64,000 nucleotides of DNA from Xanthomonas sp. DAR 35659. GTDB lineage: Bacteria > Pseudomonadota > Gammaproteobacteria > Xanthomonadales > Xanthomonadaceae. The stretch lies in NCBI RefSeq assembly GCF_041242975.1, contig NZ_CP162488.1:1044001-1108000 (forward strand), in the 5' to 3' direction. The position numbers and the translations under genes were made by a program. Positions 46,175-54,694 of the stretch are shown here, one piece after another. Below the pieces are notes generated by a model. It had not been told where the DNA came from. It saw only the letters and a list, made by a program, of their open reading frames with translations, and searched no databases. Numbering within the stretch: the stretch's first letter is position 1; each line of letters opens with the position of its first letter.

Positions 46175-46288
46175 ACAATCGATTGCAACTTGCAGTGCAG
46201 CAAAGTTCGCATCCGCCACGGTCGTGTGAGAAAAGTCTTTTGTTTTCCGCGATCTCGTGGTGCGGCGCAGCGTTACAAACGATTGCAA
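46175..46288. promoter_or_regulatory. Two candidate SuxR operators in the suxA-suxC gap
   Basis: ACAATCGATTGCAA (46175-46188) and ACAAACGATTGCAA (46275-46288) differ at one base and lie exactly 100 bases apart. The central CGATTGCAA and the CAATCGATTG palindrome of the first copy are typical of LacI-family operators. Each copy is near one of the two divergent genes. The 302-base gap holds no gene. Confidence 0.75.
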
Positions 46289-46361
46289 AGACCCGAACAT
46301 TCGCTCCGCCGCCGCGGTCCGCCGCCCGCGGTGTCCTTGGCTTCCTGTCAGGCTAATGCCC

Positions 46362-47702
46362 ATGCGCTCCGATCGCCCCTTGCTTCCGCTGTCGCGCGTG
46401 CTGGCGCTCAATGCCGGCTTCTTCGGCGTGCAGTACAGCTTCGGTCTGCAGCAGAGCAACATGAGCCCGATCTACAACTACCTGGGCGCCGATCACGCCA
46501 GCCTGCCGTACCTGTGGTTGGCCGGTCCGATCACCGGGCTGGTGCTGCAGCCGCTGGTCGGCGCGCTGAGCGACCGCACCGTCACCCGCTGGGGCCGGCG
46601 CATGCCGTACATGGTGGTCGGCGCGCTGGTGTGCAGCCTGTGCCTGCTGCTGATGCCCTTCAGCGTGGCGCTATGGATGGCGGTGAGCCTGCTGTGGATG
46701 CTCGACGCGGCCAACAACGTGGCGATGGAGCCGTATCGCGCCCTGGTCAGCGACGTGCTGGCGCCGCGCCAGCGCCCGCTGGGCTACCTCACCCAGAGCG
46801 CCTTCACCGGGCTGGGCCAGACCTTGGCCTATGTGACGCCGCCGCTGCTGGTGTGGTTCGGCATGAACCAGGACGCGGCCAATGCGCATCGCATCCCCTA
46901 CGTCACCATCGCCGCCTTCGCGATCGGCGCGGGATTCTCCGCCGCCTCGATCCTGCTCACCGCGCGCAGCGTGCGCGAGCCGGTGTTGCCGCCGCTGGAA
47001 TTGGCGCGCCTGCGCGGCGCGCCGGCCGGGCCGCTGGCCACGCTGCGCGAGATCGCCGATGCGGTGCGGCACATGCCGCCGACGATGAAGCAGATGGCGC
47101 CGGTGATGCTGTTCCAGTGGTATGCGATGTTCTGCTACTGGCAATACATCGTGCTGTCGCTGTCGACCACCCTGTTCGGCACCACCGAGGCCGATTCGCA
47201 CGGCTTCCGCGAAGCCGGCCTGGTCAACGGCCAGATCGGCGGCTTCTACAACTTCGTTGCTTTCCTTGCCGCGTTCGCGATGGTGCCGGTGGCGCGCCGG
47301 TTCGGCCCCAAGGCCACGCACGCGGCCTGCCTGCTCGCCGCCGGCATCGGCATGTGTTTGCTGCCGGCGATCCACGACCGCTGGCTGCTGCTGCTGCCGA
47401 TGGTCGGCATCGGCCTGGCCTGGGCGAGCATGATGGGCAATCCCTACCTGATGCTCGCCGACAGCATTCCGCCCGAACGCACCGGTGTGTACATGGGCCT
47501 GTTCAACCTGTTCATCGTGCTGCCGATGCTGATCCAGATCGTGACCTTGCCGATGTACTTCGATTCCCTACTGCACGGCGACGCGCGCAACGTGATCCGC
47601 CTGGCCGGGGCGCTGATGTTGATGGCGGCGGTGGCGATGCTGTTGGTCAAGGGCCGGGAATCGGGAATCGGGAATGGGGAATCGAAGAAGGGACGTCGAT
47701 AA
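46362..47702 (+). CDS. suxC: MFS sucrose transporter
   Basis: A 446-residue inner-membrane carrier with twelve predicted spans, similar to plant-type sucrose/proton symporters of the major facilitator superfamily. FGVQYSFGLQQSNMSPIY at the start and LVGALSDRTVTRWGRRMP in the first cytosolic loop are characteristic. ATG codons at 46356 and 46362 are both possible. The final residues GRESGIGNGESKKGRR are encoded by the first arm of a family B palindrome, so the repeat has supplied the C-terminus. It carries sucrose from the periplasm to SuxB. Confidence 0.93.
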   Translation: MRSDRPLLPLSRVLALNAGFFGVQYSFGLQQSNMSPIYNYLGADHASLPYLWLAGPITGLVLQPLVGALSDRTVTRWGRRMPYMVVGALVCSLCLLLMPFSVALWMAVSLLWMLDAANNVAMEPYRALVSDVLAPRQRPLGYLTQSAFTGLGQTLAYVTPPLLVWFGMNQDAANAHRIPYVTIAAFAIGAGFSAASILLTARSVREPVLPPLELARLRGAPAGPLATLREIADAVRHMPPTMKQMAPVMLFQWYAMFCYWQYIVLSLSTTLFGTTEADSHGFREAGLVNGQIGGFYNFVAFLAAFAMVPVARRFGPKATHAACLLAAGIGMCLLPAIHDRWLLLLPMVGIGLAWASMMGNPYLMLADSIPPERTGVYMGLFNLFIVLPMLIQIVTLPMYFDSLLHGDARNVIRLAGALMLMAAVAMLLVKGRESGIGNGESKKGRR

Positions 47703-47761
47703 GGCTTCAGTTCGCGCCGCCGCGCTTTTCCGATTCCCTACTCCCGATTCCCCATTCCCGG
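47654..47761. repeat. Family B palindromic repeat overlapping suxC end
   Basis: CCGGGAATCGGGAATCGGGA and the following ATGGGGAATCG face CGATTCCCTACTCCCGATTC ending CATTCCCGG. It lies between the convergent suxC and suxR genes and overlaps the last 49 bases of suxC including its stop. Confidence 0.85.
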
Positions 47762-47765
47762 CTCC

Positions 47766-48797
47766 TCACGCCGAATCGCGCACCACCAGCCGCACCGCCA
47801 GTTCCACCGATTCCAGCGGCTCGCCGGCGATCAGGCCCAGCACGCCGTTCACCAGCAGCGTCGCCGCCTGCGCCAGATCCTGGCGCACCGTGGTCAGCGG
47901 CGGCTGGCTATAGGCGGCCAGCGGGATGTCGTCGAAGCCGACCAGCGAGATGTCCTGCGGCACGCGGTGGCCGGCCTCGGTCAGCGCGCGGATCGCGCCC
48001 AGCGCGATCACGTCGGAGGCGGCGAACACGGCATCGGGCGGATCGGCTTTCTTCAGCATCGCCCGCGTCAACCGGTAGGCGTCCTCGCTGAGAAAATGGC
48101 TGCGCGCGTGCAGCCGGGGATCGAATTCCAGGCCATGGCGCTCAAGCATGCTCCGGTAGCCGGCGAAACGCGGCGCCACTTCCGGCAACCGCTCGTCGCC
48201 CAGGAAGGCGATGCGCCGGCGACCGATTTCGATCAGGTGCGCGGTGGCCAGTTCGCCGCCGCGCAGGTTGTCGCTGCCGATGCTGACGTAGGCCTGGCCG
48301 TCGATGCGGCTGCCCCACACCACCATCGGCAGGCCGCCGCGCGCGGCCGCGTCCAGGGCGGCGTGTTCGGAACTCTGCCCGAGCATGATCACGCCGTCGG
48401 CGCGGCTGCCGCTGGCCAGGTCCTCGACCCAGTGGTCCTGGTGACGGTCCAGCTTGGACAGCAGCATGCTGCAGCCGCGCGCGGTCAACGCATCGGCGAG
48501 CAGCGCCAGCATGGTCATCATGAACGGGTCCGACAGCGGCTGCTCATGCGCGTGCATCAGTGGCACGGCGACGCAGACGATGTTGGAGCGCCGCGAGCGC
48601 AGGCTGCGCGCGACCGGATCGACGCGATAGCCGGCCTCGCGCGCCAACTGTTTGATGTAGGCGCGGGTGCGCTTGGCGACTACCGGGCTGTCGGCCAGCG
48701 CGCGCGAGACGGTGGACTCGGACACGCCGGCCATGCGCGCGATATCGGCCATCTGCAGGCGCGCGCCGGGCGGGCTGTGGTCGGGATTGTCGGGCAT
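47766..48797 (-). CDS. suxR: LacI-family repressor of the sux genes
   Basis: A 343-residue LacI-type regulator. The helix-turn-helix is at residues 16-36 (MADIARMAGVSESTVSRAL), followed by the hinge helix DPVARSLRSRRS and a periplasmic-binding-protein-like sensor domain with GFDDIPLAAYSQPPLTTV. It is convergent with suxC and likely represses suxA-suxB and suxC through the two boxes in their divergent gap, relieved by sucrose or a derived sugar. The start MPDNPDHSPPG was chosen because the upstream frame is non-domain sequence. Confidence 0.9.
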   Translation of the reverse strand: MPDNPDHSPPGARLQMADIARMAGVSESTVSRALADSPVVAKRTRAYIKQLAREAGYRVDPVARSLRSRRSNIVCVAVPLMHAHEQPLSDPFMMTMLALLADALTARGCSMLLSKLDRHQDHWVEDLASGSRADGVIMLGQSSEHAALDAAARGGLPMVVWGSRIDGQAYVSIGSDNLRGGELATAHLIEIGRRRIAFLGDERLPEVAPRFAGYRSMLERHGLEFDPRLHARSHFLSEDAYRLTRAMLKKADPPDAVFAASDVIALGAIRALTEAGHRVPQDISLVGFDDIPLAAYSQPPLTTVRQDLAQAATLLVNGVLGLIAGEPLESVELAVRLVVRDSA

Positions 48798-48894
48798 GCG
48801 GTGGCGGCGGGTGGCGCGTGGAGCGGGACCGGCAGTGTATGCCACCCGCCGCGCCGTGAACGCCTGCGCGTGCGCAGGCGATCGCGGCGCACGC

Positions 48895-49635
48895 CTACGC
48901 CATGTGCAGGCCGCCGTTGACCGCGTAGTCGGCACCGGTGACGTAGGCCGCCTCGTCGGAGGCCAGCCAGCCGCACAGCGCGGCCACCTCCTCGGGCTTG
49001 CCGAGCCGGCGCAGCGGCACCGAGGTGGCCAGACGGTCGAGCACGTCCGGCGGAAAGCTGCTGATCGCCGCGCTGGCGATGTAGCCGGGCGAAACGGTGT
49101 TGACGGTCACTCCGCGCGAGGCCACTTCCTGCGCCAGCGCACGGCTGAAGCCCTGCATCGCGGCCTTGGCGGTGGCGTAGTTGATCTGCCCGATCTGGCC
49201 CTTCTGCGCGCTGACCGCGCCGATGTTGACGATGCGCCCCCAGCCGCGCGCGGTCATGCCGTCCACCACCTGCTTGGTGATGTTGAACAGCGAATTGAGG
49301 TTGCTGGCGATCACCGCCTGCCAGTCCTCGCGGCTCATCTGCCGGAACAAGGTGTCGCGGCTGCCGCCGGCGTTGTTGACCAGCACGTCGATCTCGCCGA
49401 CCTCGGCCTTGACCTTGGCGAACGCGGCGACGGTGGAATCCCAGTCGGTGGCGTTGCCCTCGGAGGCGATGAAGTCGAAGCCCAGCTCGCGCTGCTCGCG
49501 CAGCCACGCCGACTTGCGCGGCGAGTTGGGGCCGCAGCCGGCGACCACGGTATGGCCGTTGCGTGCCAGCTTCTGGCAGATGGCGGTGCCGATGCTGCCC
49601 ATGCCGCTGGTGACGTAGGCGATTCTGAGGGTCAT
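48895..49635 (-). CDS. phbB: Acetoacetyl-CoA reductase (PhbB type)
   Basis: A 246-residue short-chain dehydrogenase. TSGMGSIGTAI is the cofactor loop, NNAGG the structural motif, and GAVSAQKGQIGQINYATAKAA holds the catalytic serine, tyrosine and lysine. The QKGQ-G-Q-x-NY signature is that of PhbB, which reduces acetoacetyl-CoA to 3-hydroxybutyryl-CoA for polyhydroxybutyrate. No phbA or phbC is in the window. Start ATG at 49635 has AAGGAG upstream. The role may be limited to butyrate-type metabolism if the partner genes are absent. Confidence 0.9.
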   Translation of the reverse strand: MTLRIAYVTSGMGSIGTAICQKLARNGHTVVAGCGPNSPRKSAWLREQRELGFDFIASEGNATDWDSTVAAFAKVKAEVGEIDVLVNNAGGSRDTLFRQMSREDWQAVIASNLNSLFNITKQVVDGMTARGWGRIVNIGAVSAQKGQIGQINYATAKAAMQGFSRALAQEVASRGVTVNTVSPGYIASAAISSFPPDVLDRLATSVPLRRLGKPEEVAALCGWLASDEAAYVTGADYAVNGGLHMA

Positions 49636-49653
49636 GGAGAACTCCTTCGGAGT

Positions 49654-49734
49654 TGGGAATCGGGAATGGGGGATCGGGAATGGTGGGAAGCGAGGGTGCT
49701 CTTGCGATTCCCGATTCTCGATTCCCCATTCCCG
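49654..49734. repeat. Family B palindromic repeat
   Basis: TGGGAATCGGGAATGGGGGA then TCGGGAATGG faces GATTCCCGATTCTCGATTCC then CCATTCCCGG. It fills the gap between phbB and the citrate-carrier gene. Confidence 0.85.
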
Positions 49735-49741
49735 GCGGCGC

Positions 49742-51067
49742 TCAAGCCGCCAGCGGATACAGCGCGAACAGCAGGCTGCCCGCCATCAGCAGCAGCGAAA
49801 TCAGCACCGCCCACTTCAGGGTGAAGCGCTGGTGGTCGGCGAAATCGACCTTGGCCAGGCCGACCAGCAGGTAGGTGGACGGCACCAGCGGGCTCAGCAG
49901 GTGCACTGGCTGGCCGGCCAGCGAGGCGCGGGCCATTTCCACCGGGGTGATGCCGTAGTGGCTGGCCGCTTCGGACAGGATCGGCAGCACGCCGAAGTAG
50001 AAGGCGTCGTTGGACATGAAGAAGGTGAACGGCATGCTGGCGATCGCGGTGATCACCGCCAGGTACGGGCCCCAGGCGTCGGGGATCACCGCCAGGAAGC
50101 TGCGCGACATCGCCTCGACCATGCCAGTGTTGGAGAGGATGCCGGTGAACACGCCGGCGGCGAAGATCAGCGACACCACCGACAGCACGTTGCCGGCATG
50201 GTTGACCAGGCGCCGGCGCTGTTCGGCCAGGTTCGGATAGTTGATCAGTAGCGCCAGCGCGAAGCCGATCATGAACAGCACCGGCATCGGCAGCACGCCG
50301 ATCACCAGCGCGGCCATCAGCGCCAGGGTCAGCGCCAGGTTCACCCACAGCAGCTTGGGTCGCTTGATGTCCTCGGCGTCCTCCACGGTCGGCAGCGCAT
50401 CGCCGTCGTCGGCCACGCTGCTGTCCAGCCAGGCGTCGCCGGGCAGGGTGGCCACGCCCAGGCGGCGCCGTTCCTGCATGCCCAGGTACCAGGCCAGGAC
50501 CAGGATGCCGGCGATCGCCAGCGCCATCGCCGGCACCAACGGCACGAACACGTCGGCCGGGTCCACGTGCAGCGCGGTGGCCGCGCGCGCGGTCGGGCCG
50601 CCCCATGGCGTCAGGTTCATCACGCCGCCGGCGAGGATGGTCACGCAGGTCATGTTCAGCGCGTTCATGCCCAGGCGCCGGTACAGCGGCAGCATCGCCG
50701 AGACGGTGATCATGTAGGTGGTGGAGCCGTCGCCGTCGAGCGAGATCAGCAGCGCCAGCACCGCGGTGCCGACCACGATCTTCATCGGGTCGCCCTTGAC
50801 CAGGCGCAGGATGCGCCGCACCAGCGGATCGAACAGCCCGGCGTCGATCATCACCCCGAAGTACAGGATCGCGAACATCAGCATCACGCCGGTCGGCGCG
50901 ATCTTCTTGATGCCTTCCAGCATCATCTCGTTGATGCCGGTACCGAAACCGCCGGCCAGCGCGAACACGATCGGCACGATGATCAGTGCAACCAGCGGCG
51001 ATAGCCGCTTGCTCATGATCAGGTACATGAAGGTGATGACCATTCCGAAACCGAGCGCGGTCAGCAT
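49742..51067 (-). CDS. CitMHS-family citrate transporter
   Basis: A 441-residue inner-membrane carrier with about twelve predicted spans of the CitMHS family, which takes up citrate as a metal complex with protons. Typical segments are DGDGSTTYMITVSAMLPLYRRL, NLTPWGGPTARAA and MSNDAFYFGVLPIL. Xanthomonad members (CitH) are induced in plants and controlled by TctDE. The same genes are just beyond the porin here, supporting citrate as substrate. The cytosolic loop near residue 220 is acidic. The start MLTALGFGMVITF has GGAA-type upstream sequence only. Confidence 0.92.
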   Translation of the reverse strand: MLTALGFGMVITFMYLIMSKRLSPLVALIIVPIVFALAGGFGTGINEMMLEGIKKIAPTGVMLMFAILYFGVMIDAGLFDPLVRRILRLVKGDPMKIVVGTAVLALLISLDGDGSTTYMITVSAMLPLYRRLGMNALNMTCVTILAGGVMNLTPWGGPTARAATALHVDPADVFVPLVPAMALAIAGILVLAWYLGMQERRRLGVATLPGDAWLDSSVADDGDALPTVEDAEDIKRPKLLWVNLALTLALMAALVIGVLPMPVLFMIGFALALLINYPNLAEQRRRLVNHAGNVLSVVSLIFAAGVFTGILSNTGMVEAMSRSFLAVIPDAWGPYLAVITAIASMPFTFFMSNDAFYFGVLPILSEAASHYGITPVEMARASLAGQPVHLLSPLVPSTYLLVGLAKVDFADHQRFTLKWAVLISLLLMAGSLLFALYPLAA

Positions 51068-51108
51068 GGAAGTTCCTTGGGTGGTGCGGGGAAGAGGTGT
51101 GGCGCTCT

Positions 51109-51178
51109 TGTAGGAGCGGCTTCAGCCGCGACAGCCAGGCAGCAGAAAGATCCTGTCGCGGCTGAAGCCGCTCCTACA
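51109..51178. repeat. Palindromic intergenic repeat, family A
   Basis: TGTAGGAGCGGCTTC faces GAAGCCGCTCCTACA with a 20-base AGCCAGGCAGCAGAAAGATC loop. It lies between the porin stop and the citrate-carrier start on the minus strand, so it may separate or tune expression of the two genes. Confidence 0.9.
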
Positions 51179-51191
51179 GAGAACAGCGGAA

Positions 51192-52382
51192 TCAGAAGTC
51201 ATACTGGAAGCGACCAGTGATCGCGCGGGTATGGTCAAGCGTCGTGCCGGCCAGGTGATCGCGGTTGCGGCTGTCGATCAGGTTCAGCATCAGCCGCAGG
51301 TTGGGCTTGAGATACCAGTTGCCGGCCAGCGTCCACGACGCGGTCGAGGCATCGAGGAAATCCGCCTGGCCATCCAGGTGCTGCGTGCCCTGCATGCGGT
51401 CGTAGCGCAGCGCCAGTTCGAACGCGCCGCGCGGATGGTTGACCTGCTTGATGCGGGTGAAGCGCCCGGTCTTGCCGTCGTAGCGGCGCGATTCGCCGGT
51501 GACGAACCAGCTCACGAAGCCGTAGGCGGACAGCACCTGCGCGCGTTGCGCGCCGTCGTCGAACACGCCGCCGCTGAATTCGCCCTGCCACGACAGCGGG
51601 CCGCTCACCTGCGCGTACTCCAGCGACCACTTGTCCACGTCGGTGTCGCGGCCGTCGGCGAAGCGCGCCAGGGTGATGCGGCTGTCGTCGGACAGATGCC
51701 CGGCCGGGCGCGGGCGGATGCTCAAGGCCGGCGCGCCGTTGGCGCCGGGATGGTCGTAGCGCTCATGCGCCAGCGACAGGCCCAGGTGCAGCACGTCGCC
51801 CTCGCGCGCGCCCGGCGCCCAGGTGCCGCGGCCGCCGACCGCGTCGCCCTTGATGTTGGACACGTCGATGCTTTCCAGGCTGTAGACGCTGGCGGCCCAG
51901 GTGTAGTCCTTGCCGGCGGCCTGCCACGACACCGCCTTGCGGTACAGCGGCGCCAGCGTACTGGCCGCGCCGCTGCGTTCCAGGAACTGGCCGAAGTTGG
52001 AGCCGGTGCGGTCGTCCAGCGAGAAGTACTGCTTGAACTGGCCGATGCTCAGCGTGCCGGCGTCGAAGGTGCGGGTCAGGTAGACGTCCTTGGCCTCGAT
52101 GCCCTTGCCGTTGAAGTCGTCCTGCAGCCCGGCGAAATCGCCTTCGACCTTGTAGCCGAAGCCGAAGAACTTGCCGGACACATCTAGCCACAGCCGGCGG
52201 ATCTCGGTGTCGTCGGGATTGGGCGTGCCGCGGCCATCGTTGTCGAACTGGGCGAAGTCCCAGTGCAGGCGCCCGCCGAGTTCGGCCGTGACCGGGCCGC
52301 TGTCGTCGTCGGCGGCGCGCGCCGTTGCGGCCAGGCACAGCAGCGCGCAGGCGCTGCCCAATGTCAGAGTCTTCAGTTCCAC
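51192..52382 (-). CDS. OprO/OprP-family porin
   Basis: A 396-residue outer-membrane porin of the phosphate-selective O/P family. It starts at a GTG (MELKTLTLGSACALL) preceded by GGAGGGG, and its signal peptide ends ATARA. The barrel has typical strands such as ELGGRLHWDFAQFDND and ends GRFQYDF with the C-terminal phenylalanine. In this position next to the CitMHS carrier and divergent from tctDE, citrate or another organic anion is a likelier solute than phosphate, as seen for other OprO/P-like porins near tricarboxylate genes. Confidence 0.9.
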   Translation of the reverse strand: MELKTLTLGSACALLCLAATARAADDDSGPVTAELGGRLHWDFAQFDNDGRGTPNPDDTEIRRLWLDVSGKFFGFGYKVEGDFAGLQDDFNGKGIEAKDVYLTRTFDAGTLSIGQFKQYFSLDDRTGSNFGQFLERSGAASTLAPLYRKAVSWQAAGKDYTWAASVYSLESIDVSNIKGDAVGGRGTWAPGAREGDVLHLGLSLAHERYDHPGANGAPALSIRPRPAGHLSDDSRITLARFADGRDTDVDKWSLEYAQVSGPLSWQGEFSGGVFDDGAQRAQVLSAYGFVSWFVTGESRRYDGKTGRFTRIKQVNHPRGAFELALRYDRMQGTQHLDGQADFLDASTASWTLAGNWYLKPNLRLMLNLIDSRNRDHLAGTTLDHTRAITGRFQYDF

Positions 52383-52492
52383 GTCCCCTCCCAGGTGCGT
52401 GTCGCAGCGATTGGATCGGTCCGGCGGCACCCGCCATGGACCGGCATGGGCGCAGCCTAGTCGGGCTTAGCTGTCATCGACCTGTCGGAAGG

Positions 52493-52600
52493 CCGGGAAT
52501 GGGGAAGGGGGAATCGGGAATGGAAAAAGCGGGGTGTCGGAATGCGTTAGGCTTTTGCGGTTGCCGTTTCCATTCCCTATTCCCGATTCCCTGTTCCCGG
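52493..52600. repeat. Family B palindromic repeat at the tctD start
   Basis: CCGGGAATGGGGAAGGGGGA and ATCGGGAATGG face CCATTCCCTATTCCCGATTC ending CCTGTTCCCGG. Its right edge is five bases from the tctD ATG, so the hairpin occupies the place where a ribosome-binding site would be. Confidence 0.85.
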
Positions 52601-52605
52601 CCCCA

Positions 52606-53313
52606 ATGCGCCTGCTCCTAGTAGAAGACAACGCCGACCTCGCCGATGCGATCGTGCGGCGCATGCGCCGCAGCGGGCATGCGGTGGATTGGCAGCGCGA
52701 TGGGTTGGGCGCGGCCAGCGTGCTGCGCTACCAGAGTTTCGACCTGGTGGTGCTGGACATCGGCCTGCCCGGGCTCGACGGCTTGCGGGTGTTGGCCGGA
52801 TTGCGCGAGCGCGGCGATACCACGCCGGTGCTGATGCTGACCGCGCGCGACGGCATCGAGGACCGGGTGCAGGCGCTGGACGTGGGCGCGGACGACTACC
52901 TGGGCAAGCCGTTCGACTTCCGCGAGTTCGAGGCGCGTTGCCGGGTGCTGCTGCGGCGCAACCGCGGCCAGGCCAGCGAGGTGGTGCAACTGGGCGGGTT
53001 CGCCTTCGACAACGCCGCGCACAGCGTCAGCCTGGACGGCGTGCCGATCGAACTGCCCAATCGCGAGTACCGGTTGCTGGAGATCCTGATCGGCCGGCTC
53101 GGCCAGGTGGTGGGCAAGGACGAGATCGGCAACGGCCTGTTCGGCTTCGACGACGAGGCCGGGCCGAACGCGATCGAGCTGTACGTCGGGCGCCTGCGCA
53201 AGAAGCTGGCCGGCGCGCCGTTGCGCATCGTCACCGTGCGCGGGGTCGGCTACAAGCTGGAGGCGGCCGACGCCGCGCCGGCACCGCCGCACGATGGCGG
53301 CGGCGATGGCTGA
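52606..53313 (+). CDS. tctD: OmpR-family response regulator, TctD-like
   Basis: A 235-residue response regulator. The receiver domain begins MRLLLVEDNADLADAIV, the phosphoacceptor is the aspartate of LVVLDIGLPG, and LTARD and GADDYLGKPFD complete the pocket. The C-terminal winged helix has ELPNREYRLLEIL and VRGVGYKL. It pairs with the overlapping kinase gene. In xanthomonads and enterics TctD/TctE control tricarboxylate uptake, which suits the divergent citrate-carrier and porin genes. The start has no visible ribosome-binding site because a repeat abuts it. Confidence 0.88.
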   Translation: MRLLLVEDNADLADAIVRRMRRSGHAVDWQRDGLGAASVLRYQSFDLVVLDIGLPGLDGLRVLAGLRERGDTTPVLMLTARDGIEDRVQALDVGADDYLGKPFDFREFEARCRVLLRRNRGQASEVVQLGGFAFDNAAHSVSLDGVPIELPNREYRLLEILIGRLGQVVGKDEIGNGLFGFDDEAGPNAIELYVGRLRKKLAGAPLRIVTVRGVGYKLEAADAAPAPPHDGGGDG

Positions 53314-54694
53314 GGCCGCGCTGCCGGCGCCATCGATCCGGCGCACGCTGCTGCTGTATCTGGGGGCGCTGTCGCTATGCGGGGCGGTCGCGCTGTTCTT
53401 CGCCGCGCGCGACTACGGCCAGCGGGCGGCCAACCGCTCCTACGACCACCTGCTGGTGTCCTCGGCGCTGTCGATCGTCGATTCGGTGGCGTTGGCCGAG
53501 GGCGAATGGCAGGTGGACCTGCCGTACGCGGCGCTGGACCTGTTGGCGATGGCGCCGGAAGACCGCGTGTTCTATCGCGTGTTCGATGCGCGCGGTCGCA
53601 CCATCACCGGCTACGGCGACCTGCCGCGCGTGCCGTCGCTGCCGCGCCCCGGCGCGCCGCCGCAGTTGTTCGATGCGGCCTACAGCGGCGAGCAGGTGCG
53701 CTTTGTCGTGGTGGCGCGGCGGGTGTCGTCGGCATCGGCGCAGGACGAGGTGTGGGTGCAGGTGGGGCAGACCCGGCGCGCGCGCGCGTCGCTGGCGCAG
53801 GACGTGGTGTGGCATGCACTGGTCGCGATCGCGCTGCTGTCGCTGTTGTCGCTGGCGCTGGTGTGGCTGGGCGTGTATCGCGCGCTGCGCCCGTTGCACA
53901 AGATCGAGCGCGACCTGTCGCGGCGCGAGCCGTCGGACCTGAAGCCGCTGGCGGTGGCCGCGCCGCAGGAGATGCACCAGATGGTGGCGGCGCTGAACCG
54001 CTTCATGGCGCGCCTGGCCAGCAGCAACGAGACCTTGCGCGCGTTCATGGCCGAGGCCGCGCACCAGATGCGCACGCCGCTGGCGGCGCTGCGCGCGCAG
54101 GCGCAGCTGGCGCTGGACGACGACGATCCGCGCGACATGCGCCGCAGCCTGGAGGCGATCGAGCGCAACGCCACGCACATGAGCCGGCTGCTCAACCAGT
54201 TGCTCAGCGACGCCAGCGTGATCCATCGCTCCAACCTGCAGCGCTACGCCAGCGTGGACCTGGCCGAGGTGGTGCACCAGGCCTTGCACGAGGCGTTGCC
54301 GCAGGCGCAGCCGCGTCCGCGCGTGCAACTGGCCATCGCCAGCGAGACCGCACTGGTGCGCGGCGATGCCCTGCTGCTGCGCGAGGCGATCAAGAACCTG
54401 ATCGACAACGCCAGCAAGTACGGCGGCGATGGCGCGCTGCAGGTGGCGCTGACCTGCGAGGCGCGCGAGTGCGTGGTGACCGTGGCCGATCACGGTCCCG
54501 GCATCGCCGCCGCCGATGCCGAGCGCGTGTTCGAACGCTTCGCACGCGGCGAGGGCGCGACCGCCGGCGGCGCCGGGCTCGGCCTGGCGATCGTCAAGCG
54601 CGTGGTCGACGGCCACGGCGGGCGCATCGATCTCTCCAATCGCGTCGGCGGCGGCCTGATCGCCAGCCTGCGCCTGCCCAGGTTGCATCCATGA
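53294..54694 (+). CDS. tctE: Sensor histidine kinase, TctE-like
   Basis: A 466-residue inner-membrane kinase with two spans. Between them lies a 2CSK_N-type sensor domain: RSYDHLLVSSALSIVDSVAL, then EDRVFYRVFDARGRTI. A HAMP-like linker leads to EAAHQMRTPLAALR with H257 as phosphorylated histidine, then the ATPase boxes NLIDNASKYG, DHGPGIAA and GGAGLGLAIV. It overlaps tctD by 20 bases and the following binding-protein gene by four (ATGA), forming a three-gene operon. Confidence 0.9.
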   Translation: MAAAMAEAALPAPSIRRTLLLYLGALSLCGAVALFFAARDYGQRAANRSYDHLLVSSALSIVDSVALAEGEWQVDLPYAALDLLAMAPEDRVFYRVFDARGRTITGYGDLPRVPSLPRPGAPPQLFDAAYSGEQVRFVVVARRVSSASAQDEVWVQVGQTRRARASLAQDVVWHALVAIALLSLLSLALVWLGVYRALRPLHKIERDLSRREPSDLKPLAVAAPQEMHQMVAALNRFMARLASSNETLRAFMAEAAHQMRTPLAALRAQAQLALDDDDPRDMRRSLEAIERNATHMSRLLNQLLSDASVIHRSNLQRYASVDLAEVVHQALHEALPQAQPRPRVQLAIASETALVRGDALLLREAIKNLIDNASKYGGDGALQVALTCEARECVVTVADHGPGIAAADAERVFERFARGEGATAGGAGLGLAIVKRVVDGHGGRIDLSNRVGGGLIASLRLPRLHP

